Assembly: GCA_004802645.1 (NCBI GenBank)
Contig: SRKS01000003.1
Span: forward strand, 62,001-126,000
Direction of reading: 5' to 3'
From: Amesomyces nigricolor
Lineage: Eukaryota; Ascomycota; Sordariomycetes; Sordariales; Chaetomiaceae
Length of the DNA stretch: 64,000 nt
In this document: positions 1 through 10,955 of the stretch, in pieces
Numbering within the stretch: the first letter of the stretch is position 1
How the letters are laid out: each line of letters starts with the position of its first letter
Notes under the pieces: model-generated
Told to the model about the DNA's origin: nothing
The model's input: only the letters and a program-made list of their open reading frames with translations
Database searches by the model: none
Made by a program: the position numbers and the translations under genes

Positions 1-555
1 ACGGCAGAGGCGGGGAGCACGTATGGCTGGTTTTGACTGTACATTGTTTCGGTAGGTCTTTGTAACGGGCCTGTTGGATTGGAAGGGGATGTTCAGAGCT
101 GTTCTTTGGGTCTTCCTGACGCCAGAGCATCATTGTAGCGCCTCATATTGGACTTTATACCCCTCCGAAGCTGCAGGTTGATTCAACTCGATCTCGAGTC
201 TTAACTCCAAAGTCCGGTCAGGAGTCTAACAACTCGGGATTAAGTCGATGCTGAGTTCAACCATAGAAGGATCAGGCAATGACGCCGATGAAGAGTCGTA
301 ATCCCGTTATTTCCAGAGAGTGCATCACTCAGCGCCTGGCACAAGATCATCCGAAATTGTGAGTTGCAGGTTGTTGCCAAAAACAGAAGATCCGCAGCAA
401 TGCAGCTGCCGGGGGTTCCTAGTACAGTGCCACCCCGGACTATGCACTGTAGCAATGCAGTGGATCTTGAGCGAGCGATCTCGAATCCAGACCAAAATCT
501 GAGCCAACAGCTCCAGAAACAAGACAATCAACTCTGTCTGGGTTGGCATCTCGCC
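1..555. other. intergenic, window start
   Basis: No coding sequence can be supported here. Open frames cross the region but use non-ATG starts or have no recognisable protein content. It probably holds the promoter and 5' leader of the LYR-motif gene, whose best start lies at 556. Confidence 0.5.
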
Positions 556-1653
556 ATGTCTTCCACTCTCCGAATCCCTCACCCGCAAACACCCCTCCAC
601 CTCTACCGACATCTCCGCCGCGAAGCATCGTACCTCCCGCCTCTCGCCCGCACTTTCGCAGACAGCCAGATCGAGGCCCGGTTCAGGAAAAGCCAAAAAG
701 ATGAGGCCGACAAGTGCCGGAAGAGGCTCCGGAACGCCCACCACGAGCTCCGCATTCTCCGCGCAGCCAACGCCGGCGATATGGCCCGGATGCAGCGCGT
801 GCTCTTCCGCGCCTTTGGCCGCGTTGGCCGCCGGCGCCGCGAGCTGATGACTGATCTGCTGGCCCGCGACCCCCCAAAGAACACCGAGGAGCTAGAGAAA
901 TACACTGCCGAGCTCGCTACCATTGCTGCCGAAGAGCGCCCAGTCGATTGGTTGGACTCGTGGGACGTGGACAGGCTCCGCGCTCTCGCTCGCTCGCAGG
1001 TCCAGGCCGAGCTGCCCAATCCCCCCAAGCCGGACCTCACGCTCAAACAAACCCAGCCAACCAAAGTTATTCCGGAAGAGAACTCGTGGGGTCGGCCGCT
1101 CACCCCGAAGCTCGCTCGGACAAAGCTGAAGAAGATGTGGCGGTTGGTGGCGGACAAGTGTATGGCGCCGCTGCCAAGGGAGGAATGGGATAAGCTCGGC
1201 AGTATCGTGAAGGGCGAGGTACCGGATGCTAGGTGGTTACCACCGCCCCGGCGGCCTGTGGCACAATGCCTTGCAGGGTCTGAGGGAGAGGGTCGCAGTT
1301 GGAATTGGAAATACTACGCCACCAAACCGGTCGCTGTGGTGGACCGGCCGGCCCGGAGACGAAGCAAGCTGCTGTCTGGGGTCGTGGATGACAACTCGCC
1401 GGGCGGAGACCCTCTCCCCATCGGACGCCATAACTTCACGCCGCGCACGTGGCGCCGTATGATGGAGCGGGTGTGGAAGCTGTCCCCCACGATTGAAAAG
1501 GCGCCGAGCGGCCTCGGCTGGAACATCAATTGGGGGAAGACCGAGTTCAAGCCCATTTCGGCTTCGGCGGGTAGCCTAGAGTTCTTCAAGGACTTCCCTG
1601 AGCAAGAGCCCGAACAAAAACCGAAGGGCAAGAAGAAGGCGGCCGCTCCATGA
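556..1653 (+). CDS. LYR-motif protein, Cup1-like family (mitochondrial)
   Basis: Single-exon gene, 365 aa from the ATG at 556. The frame stays open upstream to 364, but 556 is preferred because the conserved block starts a few residues later. Near the N-terminus the protein reads TPLHLYRHLRRE, an LYR tripeptide followed by the basic helix typical of LYR/complex-1 accessory proteins. An arginine-rich stretch (GRVGRRRREL) follows, then a longer C-terminal half rich in basic residues and tryptophan (ending GKKKAAAP). LYR proteins act in the mitochondrial matrix with acyl carrier protein in Fe-S cluster transfer or assembly of respiratory complexes and mitoribosomes. The length, well above the usual ~100 aa of small LYR factors, and the layout recall the fungal 'LYR motif-containing protein Cup1-like' group. 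The specific partner cannot be read from sequence. It is convergent with the acetyltransferase gene, with about 100 bp between the two stops. Confidence 0.75.
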   Translation: MSSTLRIPHPQTPLHLYRHLRREASYLPPLARTFADSQIEARFRKSQKDEADKCRKRLRNAHHELRILRAANAGDMARMQRVLFRAFGRVGRRRRELMTDLLARDPPKNTEELEKYTAELATIAAEERPVDWLDSWDVDRLRALARSQVQAELPNPPKPDLTLKQTQPTKVIPEENSWGRPLTPKLARTKLKKMWRLVADKCMAPLPREEWDKLGSIVKGEVPDARWLPPPRRPVAQCLAGSEGEGRSWNWKYYATKPVAVVDRPARRRSKLLSGVVDDNSPGGDPLPIGRHNFTPRTWRRMMERVWKLSPTIEKAPSGLGWNINWGKTEFKPISASAGSLEFFKDFPEQEPEQKPKGKKKAAAP

Positions 1654-1752
1654 ACTGGGAGCTTCGTTTCCGGCATGACAACATCATTTCGAACATCAGA
1701 CACCAGCAATGATCCAACGGAACTAAGTGTGTCTATAGATCTACCAGCCCCC

Positions 1753-2376
1753 TCAGTTCAGCAGCGTCGCCAGCTTGGTCAGCCCGTCCCCATCGACGCG
1801 CATGCTGACCCACTCGCTCATCATGCGCGCGCCGATGCTCTCATAGAATTTGATGGACGGCTCGTTCCACTTGAGCACGCTCCACTCAAGCCGACCACCC
1901 TCCATAGCCACGACCTCCTTGGCCAGCTCGACGAGCAGGCGCTTACCGTAGCCGCGCTTGCGCTCGCACTGCTTGACGTACAGGTCCTCGAGGTAGATGC
2001 CCGGGCGGGCGCGCCACGTGCTGTAGTTGTAGAAGTACAGCGCGATGCCCGCGGTGGTTCCCTCGGGGGTGGTGAGGACCAGGCAGCGCGCGGGCTTGGA
2101 GGGGGAGGTGGACTCGACGGCGTGCGGGATGCTGCCCGAGGGGACGTCGGGCGCTTTGGAGGGCGCGAAGGCGATGGTTGAGAGGAGTTTGGCCTCGGTC
2201 GCTTCGACGCTGTGGAGCTCTTTCTCGTAGTCGGCCAGTTCGCGGATCAGGTCGAGGATCGCGGGGACGTCTAGGAGAGCGTTAGCGAGGGACGGATGAA
2301 GGACACAGATTGGTGGAGGGCAGAGTAGAAGACCTTCTCGGCGGGCGTGCCGGACAGTGGCGTTGTCGGGAGCCAT
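1753..2376 (-). CDS. GNAT N-acetyltransferase (SAT/thialysine acetyltransferase-like)
   Basis: Two exons, 2376-2334 and 2270-1753, with a 63-nt intron at 2271-2333, give 186 aa. Reading through the intron gives a continuous frame with an insert of no conservation. Splicing restores RREDVPAILDLIRELADYEKE, the typical N-terminal block of diamine/thialysine acetyltransferases. The acetyl-CoA binding motif is seen as YLEDLYV...RKRGYGKRLL, and the C-terminal motif as LKWNEPSIKFYESIGA. The family transfers acetyl from acetyl-CoA to a small primary amine such as a polyamine or thialysine, usually in the cytosol. The exact substrate is not predictable. The length fits the family (about 160-190 aa). 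It is divergent from the metallophosphatase gene. Confidence 0.85.
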   Translation of the reverse strand: MAPDNATVRHARREGLLLCPPPICVLHPSLANALLDVPAILDLIRELADYEKELHSVEATEAKLLSTIAFAPSKAPDVPSGSIPHAVESTSPSKPARCLVLTTPEGTTAGIALYFYNYSTWRARPGIYLEDLYVKQCERKRGYGKRLLVELAKEVVAMEGGRLEWSVLKWNEPSIKFYESIGARMMSEWVSMRVDGDGLTKLATLLN

Positions 2377-3153
2377 GGCTGTGTGTGATCTTTGTCTGAA
2401 GAATGAAGAGACAGTCAATTGATCTCTGAAGACACTCGTCCCTCTTTTCAGCACCTCAAACGCCTTTTCCTCGGTCCAAAAAGTTCGAGTCATTGGACAT
2501 GTGGAGATCGATCGAACACTGGAAACATGGAAACTGCCCCACCTCACGATGGCGGGGTCAACCCTTCCATGTCACCAAAGGGCGCCTGCCAGGAACAAGA
2601 GCAACCTAACTCGCAAACTCGGGGAATGTGAACAACCTCAATAAATTCGGCAGTTGGCAGAGATGTGGGGGGCGGAGTGTGGATGATGGGAAGCAGCAGG
2701 GGGGGTTAGTTGCTGGCAGAAGCTCTCCTCAACTTCCAAATCCATGTCACCGTCGTGTTTCCCATGGCTACCCGTCTCGGCCTGCAGCAGGACCATCTTG
2801 GAACAACAAACCGGCATTGAGTAAGCCAGCCAACCCTGTTCACCTTCTCTCAGCCCAATCATTGTTCGGACCGCAACGCATTTCCATTGTCCTGGGTAGC
2901 ACTGCCCGATCTGTCTCAGGAACCACCCAACTTGGAAGCGGGGCGTTTCAGCTCCATCTGACACGACACTGCCCCGCCATCATCGTCGACGAGAGAACAG
3001 GGAAACTGACCGTCTTTCCAATCACCCTTTTAAGAATTCTGAGACGATATACTAGGAAACTCTGAATAGCATCAACTTGACACCCTATTCTGACAACGAA
3101 AGCCAAGGAACGAACCAAAGCCAAGCCAGACCATCACTCTTGGCTGCTTCACG
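2377..3153. promoter_or_regulatory. divergent promoter region, GNAT / 5'-nucleotidase genes
   Basis: This 777-bp region separates two divergently transcribed genes. A frame of 145 codons at 2628-3065 opens with GTG and has no recognisable content, so it is not called. No clear TATA box or binding site was identified. Confidence 0.4.
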
Positions 3154-5367
3154 ATGAACCCCTCCTCAGCCCCGCCATCTGCCGAGCCCTCTGTCACCTT
3201 CAGTTCAGGAGCCGACGTCAACTCCCCGTTAACGTTGAGACTACTTCACTACAACGATGTCTACCATCTCGATGCCTCATCGTCCGAGCCAGCCGGCGGC
3301 ATCGCCCGGTTCATCACCGTCTGCAAAGAGTACCGCGAAGCTGAGCGGTATAAGGGCCAGCCAGAGCTGGTGACGCTCTTCTCGGGCGATGTCTTCAACC
3401 CCAGCTTGGAGAGCTCCATTACCAAGGGTCAGTACTTTATATCACTACCACGGTATATCTGCTAATGCACAGTTACAGGTAGCCACATGGTTCCCTTCTT
3501 GAACGCCATTGGGACCCAATGCGCCTGTGTCGGGGTATGTTAATTTCCTGCCATGGGAGACAAGACCCTGAACTTACTTTTACCTTACAGAACCATGACC
3601 TCGATTTCGGCGTCATGCAGTACCGCTACCTCACCTCCAAGTGCAACTTCCCCTGGCTACTAGCCAACGTGCTCGACCCAGCCCTCGGCGAGGGCGTACC
3701 ACTCGGCAACGCGCAAAAGACGCACATGATCACCACATCCAACGGCATCAAGATCGGCCTGCTAGGCCTCGGCGAGCGAGAGTGGCTCGACACCATCAAC
3801 TCTCTCCCGCCCAATATCATCTACCGCTCCGCCAGCGAGGTCGCCCGCGAGCTTGTCCCTCAACTACGCGCCGAGGGCGCCGACATCATCATCGCCCTGA
3901 CCCACATGCGTGAGCCCAACGACAACAAGCTCGCTACCCAGCTCGGCGGCGAAAATATCGACATCATCCTCGGCGGGCACGACCACTTCTACGCGCACAG
4001 CCTCATCAACGGCACCCACGTGCTGCGGTCCGGGTCTGATTTCAAGCAGCTGAGCTATCTCGAGGTACGCCGCGCCGCTGAAGGCAGCGGCCGGAAGTGG
4101 GACGTGGATATCTGGCGGCGGGATATCGTGCGCACCATCCCTGAGGATGCGCCCGCCCTCGCGCTGGTGGATAAGCTCACGGCTAAACTCAAAAAGAGTC
4201 TTGAGAAGCCGGTCGGGTGGACGGCTGCGCCGCTTGACGCCCGATTTACCACGGTCAGGCTCAAGGAGAGCAACATAGGGAATTTTGTCTGCGATATCAT
4301 GCGGCATCACTATAATGCTGACTGCGCGATCATGGCCGCAGGGACTATCAGGGGTGATCAGATCTATGCGCCGGGGCCGATCCGTGTCAAGGATGTGACG
4401 GACTGTTTTCCGTTTGAGGATCCCGTGGTGGTGATCAAGGCGTCGGGGAAGGCGATATGGGATGCGTTGGAGAATGGCGTTTCGATGTATCCCGCGCTGG
4501 AGGGTATATGCCATATGTTCCTTTTGCGGGGAGTATTCATGCTGACACATTCCAGGCCGCTTCCCGCAGGTGTCCAACATCAAATTCACCTTCGACCCGT
4601 CCCGCCCAGCGCGCTCGCGCATCCTCTTCGCCGAGATCGACGGTGCCCCGGTTGACGACGACCGGATATACGTGGTCGCCACGCGCGGGTACATGGCCCG
4701 GGGCAAGGACGGCTTCACCAGCCTGCTGGTCAAGCCCGAGGGCGGAGAGTGCGAGGAGGTCGTGTCGGAGGAGAATGGTGTCCTGATCTCGGCCATGCTG
4801 CGGCAGTACTTCATGTCGCTGACCGTGCTTGCCAAGTGGAAGCGTTGGGGACCGTCATTGGATCGCCATTGGTGTGTTTTGTCCTCGCCAACAGCGAACC
4901 ATGGTTGTTGCTAACAAACCAACAGGTCCAAGGTCGCGGATGGCGTCGCCAAGAGCCACCCCATCATCGGGGACCGGAGACCTTCCGCCTCAGTTCCCAC
5001 AAGCCCTGCCAGAACAAAGTCTAAGGGCACTCTGAACGGCAGCAAGCGAAATGGATGGGCTGACTGGACTCCAACAAGGATACGCCAACGGCGCTCGAGC
5101 GTAGGCCCCATGCTCGGCCCCGCAGAGGATGAGAGCGACAGCGACTCGGGCGAGGACGCGGAAGCGGCCCGGCAGAAGAGCCGCGACCTCGACAAGCAGC
5201 TCGCCGTCATGCGCCGCGTCTTCGAGAAGTGGTGTCGTCTGGCGGGTGTCAAGGGCAAGACGTGCGATGAGCTGCCCGAGGAGGAGTGTGAGGTGGGCTG
5301 GACTAGGGCGATCGCTCCCCGCGTGGAGGGGCGCATACAGATGGTTACGGCCGGCGTCGCCAATTAG
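3154..5367 (+). CDS. 5'-nucleotidase family metallophosphatase
   Basis: Five exons: 3154-3427, 3479-3534, 3591-4503, 4556-4871 and 4926-5367, giving 666 aa. The four introns of 51-56 nt are all needed to keep the conserved blocks in frame. The metallophosphoesterase signature is complete: HYNDVYH at residues 32-38, LFSGDVF, GNHDLDFG at 110-117 (formed across the second splice), LTHMREPND and GGHDHFY near 238. The C-terminal nucleotide-binding half has SNIGNFVCDIMRHH, MAAGTIRGD and FPFEDPVVV. Family members hydrolyse 5'-nucleotides or related phosphoesters using two metal ions. No signal peptide or GPI signal is visible, so an intracellular enzyme is more likely than the secreted form. The last ~150 residues (RRPSASVPTSP..., then an acidic ESDSDSGED) are a fungal extension outside the catalytic fold. 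The substrate is not determined. Confidence 0.9.
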
Positions 5368-7524
5368 AAGGCAGTTTGGGTGGTTAAGTGCCGGGCCGGG
5401 AACCGGTCGAACACGGGGGTAGCGGACTTCTGCGTTGTTCTCTGCAGTGCCGATAGCTGCGCTTTGTGCACGCCATCGGCGATACACTCGGCCATGTTCG
5501 TTCGTTAGTGGTGAGGGTGCTGCAATCGAGAGAGGTTGTCAGGAAAATCATTGTCTGTGCTCAACAGTTTGTCTCCGCGAAGCTGTCCAACTGTCTGTGC
5601 ACAGCAGCCTTGTCTTCAGGAGCGGAAGTGTCTCTGTCTGTGCGGAATTTCCAAGTCCTGGGTGCCGGCGAGCGGCCGGCGAAATTGGCGAAGCGAAGGA
5701 TGTCCTGTGGCTGCTTGGCGACGCGTGGGAGCAGGGAAAGGGAGGGGGGCAAGCCACAGAACCGGGGGCAACTCGGCTCGAGTTTTGTCACCTGGTTTTG
5801 TGCAAGCGTTCGATGATCAAATTCGTGCAGCTTGTGTTGCTTCTGTCCCGCATTGTCGGGACCATCCCGGACCGACACCGAGGCCCCTCGAAGTTATTCG
5901 CCAGGTCTTCTGAGCCACGACTCGGATTTTCTTGCTTCCAAGGCTGTGCTTACAAACAAGGCTGTGATGGAGTCGGATTTGGGGCCCACGAGTGGAGGGG
6001 AGTCATCTCCGAAAGGCAGGGAGGGCCCCTCGTCACGAAAGGAGCTTCAGCTGGCTGATCGTGCCAATGTGCCATGATCCTTGTGGCCTAGAGTTCTGGA
6101 CGACGTCGCCCAGACGACAGCTGGGCTCCTGGGTGAGAAATCCTTCCAGCCCTCGCCGGCCCACATTCCGCTCTCCAAGCTGCTACCCCGCTCTGCCGGT
6201 ATGGACGGTCGTCGGTGGCGTCGACGAGACTGCCGCTCGCACGAGCAGCGCAATCCCATGGTGTCATGAAGATTCACATGGGCCCGGTCGACGCAGGCCT
6301 GGTTCGGGAGAGGGCTTGGCAACGATCCCGACACCCACGGCCTCCGTCCTGCAGTGTGACACAGCAGCCTTTGGCCAATTCTGCGCCCCAATACGGCCGA
6401 CGCCTCCATCCAGACATCGGGATTCTTGCGCGCGCAGTTGCTGCCAGGAAGGGTTATCAGGACCAGTTCTTCGGGACAAGGGAACCTCGCTTCGCAACAA
6501 CCCTGCCAGGGCGGCCCAGATCTGGCGTGTCTTGAGAGATGAGCTCTTCATCTCCCCGGGTGCTGGATGCGACGTGCTGCCGCCCCCTGAACTTCTGCGA
6601 AATTCCTGAAGAGGAGAGGATGCATCTGCGACGTTGGGCGAGAGAGTGGGCCGGAAACCAATCGCTGTTCACCTGCCCCGCCCAGATCGCGGAAAGCGGA
6701 CCTCAGCTCCTCGAAACGGTTAGAAAGTCCACCCAGCGGAGCCAGAAGCGGAACCTTTCCCAGCCTTTTTGCTGTGGGGAAGTGGAGCAGTCGCAAGCTC
6801 TGCCTTCGAACCCCATTTTCATGCAGGGCTCCCACGACACCACCACGGCAACCCCCCTGCCAGGGCCCCAGGGGTCGGGCACACACCGGGCTTGTCCCCT
6901 CCTCCCACTCTCACTGGCCGAGGCATTTGGTCGTGTTTTCGGCTCTCGGCCTGTGACGAATTCGAAAATGGCAAGACAAGGAAGACAAGGAAGACAAGCG
7001 CCGAGGGAAACACCCTGACGGGATCAATGGTGTCCTGTACGTCAACAAAGATGGACGACAGGGTGCGACGCTGCCGGTTCTCCCATCCCGCCCGTGCGGT
7101 TCGGGACCTTGCCAGGATTCGTCGAGGGCACAGATGTTCGTGGATGGCAATGTCGTCGGTGGAGTCGCGTCTGGCCCCTCGTCAGAACTAATGTTAGCTT
7201 GCTCACGCCCAAAATCCCATCAGGGCAAGCGACCCGCGCTAGACTCGAGAGCTCAACTCGCCACCCCGGACCTCTTCCCAGACTCGGACATGTGGGACTG
7301 CGGAAAGGAGACCAGTGCCGCGGTATATAGCCCTCCCTTGTCTTCCCCGGATTTCCATCATGGAGCCCTCCCGACTCTCTGGCCCACTCCAAGCCCGATC
7401 TTGACGAAACCGCTGTTTCGTTGGGACCCCAGAACCGCATGTAGACAGCGCCCTCCGGCCGCAGTGGTCGCCAGGCGCGTTCCTCGACAGCTTCAACCAC
7501 CACCTACCCCCTCTCCTCGCCAGC
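5368..7524. other. intergenic, 2.2 kb
   Basis: Many overlapping frames of 60-200 codons occur on both strands, but none has a recognisable domain or consistent splicing. They look like stop-poor GC-rich DNA. A TATA-like sequence (GGTATATAG) at 7322-7330, about 195 bp before the next ATG, may belong to the promoter of the rhodopsin-domain gene. Confidence 0.45.
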
Positions 7525-8775
7525 ATGGTGAGATCACCGCCTCCCGAGGTGCTGGCCACATGGCCAAAGCCAAATTACGTTGACCCCATCACCCGGGGTC
7601 CTGTCCTCATCATCGTCGAGCTCATCTTCCTCCCGCTCGCCCTCATGTGCCTCGCCCTGCGCCTCTACGTCAAAATAAGGATCATGTGCAAGAAGGAAAT
7701 AGACGATTGGCTGATGGCGGGCGCAGCGGTATGTTAACCTCATTCCCTCTACCCTTGATGTTCCTAACGTTTCTACTTCAGTTCTTTGGCCTGGGCGTTA
7801 CAACATGCGTCGTCTTGGCCTTTGCTCGCTACGGCTGGGATATTCACATCTGGGACGTACGCCCGAGCGTCATGATCACCGGACGGCAGGTCTCGTTTGC
7901 AGCACAAGCCTTGTTCATGCCGGCCACAACGCTCGCCAAGATCTCCATCCTCATCAGCTACCTGCGGTTGGCGCCCGTAAACTCGCTCTTCCGAAAGCTG
8001 ACCCGTATGTGTTGTGTTGCCCCTGGGCAGGAGAAGATCTGAGCTGACCACGCAACAGTCATCTCCATTTGGTTTGTGGCAATAAGCAACGCCATCTTTG
8101 TGATCGTGTTGTTTACCCAGTGCATGTAAGTCTCCCTGCCTAGCAGCAAACTACAACGAAAGAGAAACTGACAACTCCGTTACCAGTCCCGTCTCAAGCT
8201 ACTGGAACCTCGCCACCAACGAGCGCGACTGCGTCACCGAAGGCCCATCCCTCCTCGCCCAGGCCGTCGTGACCGTCGTCTCCGACTTCGTCGTCTGGGT
8301 GCTGCCGCTCCCCGCGCTTTACCACGCGAAACTCCCCCTCCACCAGCGCGTCGCCCTCATCATCCTCTTCAGCTTCGGCGCCGTCGTCGTCTTCGCCGCC
8401 TGCATGCGCATCTACTGGATCCACTACGTCGTGCTCGAGACCTACGACGTCACCTGGGAGGGTTTCCACTTGTGGATGTGGACCGCCGTCGAGGTCCAAC
8501 TGGGGATTATCTGCGGCTGCGTGCCGTGGCTCAAGTCGTTGGTTAAATTCTGGTGGAGCAGGCGGACGGTTACCGACTTGTCGAATGGGGGCACGGGGGC
8601 GAGCAGGGGGTATGCGCGGTCTGATGCGCCAAGGACGGTGACTGAGGGGGGGACGGTGTTTAGGATGGATAGTGTCGCGAAGAGCCCGAGGAGTCCGGGA
8701 TTTAGGGAGAAGGGGACGTATATTGATCTTGAGAGATGTTCTGGGTCGAGCGATCCCGAGCGGGGGCTGGGTTAA
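7525..8775 (+). CDS. Pth11-like integral membrane protein, fungal rhodopsin domain
   Basis: Four exons: 7525-7728, 7782-8004, 8059-8125 and 8187-8775 (introns 53, 54 and 61 nt), giving 360 aa. The N-terminal ~290 residues contain about seven hydrophobic helices: VLIIVELIFLPLALMCLALR, FFGLGVTTCVVLAFARYGW, a helix with AAQALFMPATTLAKISILISY, ISIWFVAISNAIFVIVLF, AVVTVVSDFVVWVLPLPAL, IILFSFGAVVVFAACMRI and a final one near GIICGCVPWL. DDWLMAGAA after TM1 and the ISYLRL and PVSSYWN blocks are typical of the fungal rhodopsin-like (Pth11-related) family. These are orphan seven-helix plasma-membrane proteins, some acting in surface sensing. No N-terminal CFEM domain is present. The C-terminal ~75 residues are a Ser/Gly-rich cytoplasmic tail. 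The ligand and G-protein coupling are unknown. Confidence 0.85.
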
Positions 8776-9752
8776 CATCATGGATGCGTTTTAAGTAATT
8801 CCCTAATTAATGATATTGATGACCTTTAACATGACCTGACCATTCTCGTTGTTGTTCTCTATTGTCTCGTCGGTCATGTTGTTTCAGTGCAACCGCTCCG
8901 AGTCCAGGAACAGCCAAAGGTTATCCGCGTTGCTTAACCTCGCGTTCAAGAGACATGGAAGCTTGGATGGTCGTGAACGTCATTGGTGATGGAAGCCCAG
9001 CCTTGTTGACCCCATTTCGATCGGTTCGGCCATTCTCCACGTCTCCACGTCCAGATCTTGGTCACGGTGGATCTTGAGCGGGACCGTTGGTGATCCGCAA
9101 ACGGTGTCCAGGATCGGCGCCGGTCACGACCTCTTGTACATATCGCCACCGGGGTGTTACATCCAGCTTCATGAACCATTGTTGAGATCGCCACGCCGCC
9201 TAGAGAATAAAAAAAGCAACACAAAGCCCAGGCCTCTCAGCGTCGTTTTTTCAGACCAAGGCCATGGCCTCCACAAGCCTGGGACCACTCTCTCAAGGTG
9301 GAAGTGGTCCCGGATCCTTAATCGAAACCAAGGTCAGAAGCGTTTGAGCCTCCGTCACTTGATAACTGGACGAAGGCGGTGTATACCATTGGCCAGATAC
9401 TCCGACGTTGATGACTTTGGTCCAGAGTCGCTCTGCACTGACTGAACAAGCCGAAGAAACACCCAAACTGGCTAGCGCGTTTCTTCCGTTTTTCGAAATC
9501 GCCATATGGGACTGTCCTGATGATGTGTCTGGAGAGGTTAGGTTGTAGTTCAAGCAGAGGGTGCAGCACCCAGACTACCGGAAAATAGTAGCCGCAATCT
9601 TCCTCACGAGCGGACAGCTGCATTGTCCGTTTTAGTCATCTGGAAGGGGAGGAGGGTTTCGCATTTCATACCCAGCAGCAACATTCACCATTCCGGCGCA
9701 TGAAGACTGCCGGTGAGCTAAGAGGATCAACACTGGCGATACGCGCTCACAC

Positions 9753-9789
<37 letters not shown>

Positions 9790-10955
9790 CCGCTGGTGGG
9801 AGGGGCCCCTTGCTCGAAGCCATCTGGGAGAATCTGTGAAACTCGTTCAAGTTCGCCAGCAGCAGCGTTGATGAGGCGGAGACCATGCCCAGCATTGTGG
9901 ACCAGCCCCATCAACAATATTCCCACCAGGAGTCAGGGCAAGGGTGTATGACGGGCAGGGTTGGAGAGTTTCTACCACGACATTTCGTCTTCAGCAATCT
10001 GGAGGACATGAGCCGGTTCGCAAAACAATCATCAACCAGGTGATTGACGACCCGAGTTCCAGTTGCGGCTGCACCCACGTTCGTGTCGGAGTGCTGTCTG
10101 TCTCAACTTTCGCCCATCCTCTCCGCCGAATCCTCCCCTGGGTGTGGAAGTCCCAGGTGCCCCACCCACAGTCATTAACTGTTCAGCATCCTCTTCATCC
10201 TTCATCATGGGCCGCCTCCACAGCCGAGGCGGTCACCTGGACTACGAACACATTGCTTTGGATTAGGGCACCATCTTCCAAAAGCTTGTGTGCTGCCAGA
10301 ATGTCAGCCTTTCCGATACCCGCTCCCAACAGAGAGCCAGCGGAGGGGAGCCAGTTCGGGTTTTCTATGCCAGTTGCAAGCATGAAAGCTGCAAAAACAC
10401 TGGGAGAGGAAACGGCAGTTCGGTCTAAGGAACTTTAGGATGAAGGCAGAAGTGAGAGATGTGCTGGAAAGTGATAAGTAAACAATGGTAAAACCCTCAA
10501 GGATCCAATACGGATACCAGCCTTTGTTTTTCACTAAGAATAAACATCAACGTCATTGTTGCAGCCGAATGCTTGTTGCCCCAGGAAAAAACAGTCTAAA
10601 AAGTCCAGGCGCATACTCCACTCTGAAACGCGTACAGTGCGCTTTTGTCATCTGCCACAAACTGTGTACGGTGTTTGCACGGTCCCAGCCTGCCGCAGCC
10701 TGCTGCTAACCCCGCCAGTCACGGGTTTGGTCACGTTCTGCACCGGGTGGGCCTAGCTCGGCATCAACTTTCCACGACCTCGTCGAAACTTTGCAAAAAA
10801 GGAAGCTCTGCCTCTGCACACTCTGTCACGAAACCTTGCCTCCGCATCCACACTTCGATTTTAGCAGCACCATCAGCGCCTCCAGCCTCCCTAATCACAT
10901 CGATTAATTTCCTATCGGCCATTGACTTTTTCCAGTTATTGACCGCCACGACACC
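8776..10955. other. intergenic, 2.2 kb
   Basis: No supportable gene. The short frames on both strands have no conserved content. It contains the T17A20 tract listed separately and, at its right end, the leader of the GYF-domain gene. Confidence 0.45.
9753..9789. repeat. palindromic homopolymer tract T17A20
   Basis: Seventeen T (9753-9769) run directly into twenty A (9770-9789). The block is self-complementary, so it can form an all A-T hairpin and would strongly disfavour nucleosomes. It lies in the middle of an intergenic region, far from any predicted start codon. Confidence 0.9.

Noticed and set aside
2628..3065. 145-codon frame between the GNAT and nucleotidase genes
   Set aside because: Opens with GTG, no domain, and occupies a divergent promoter.
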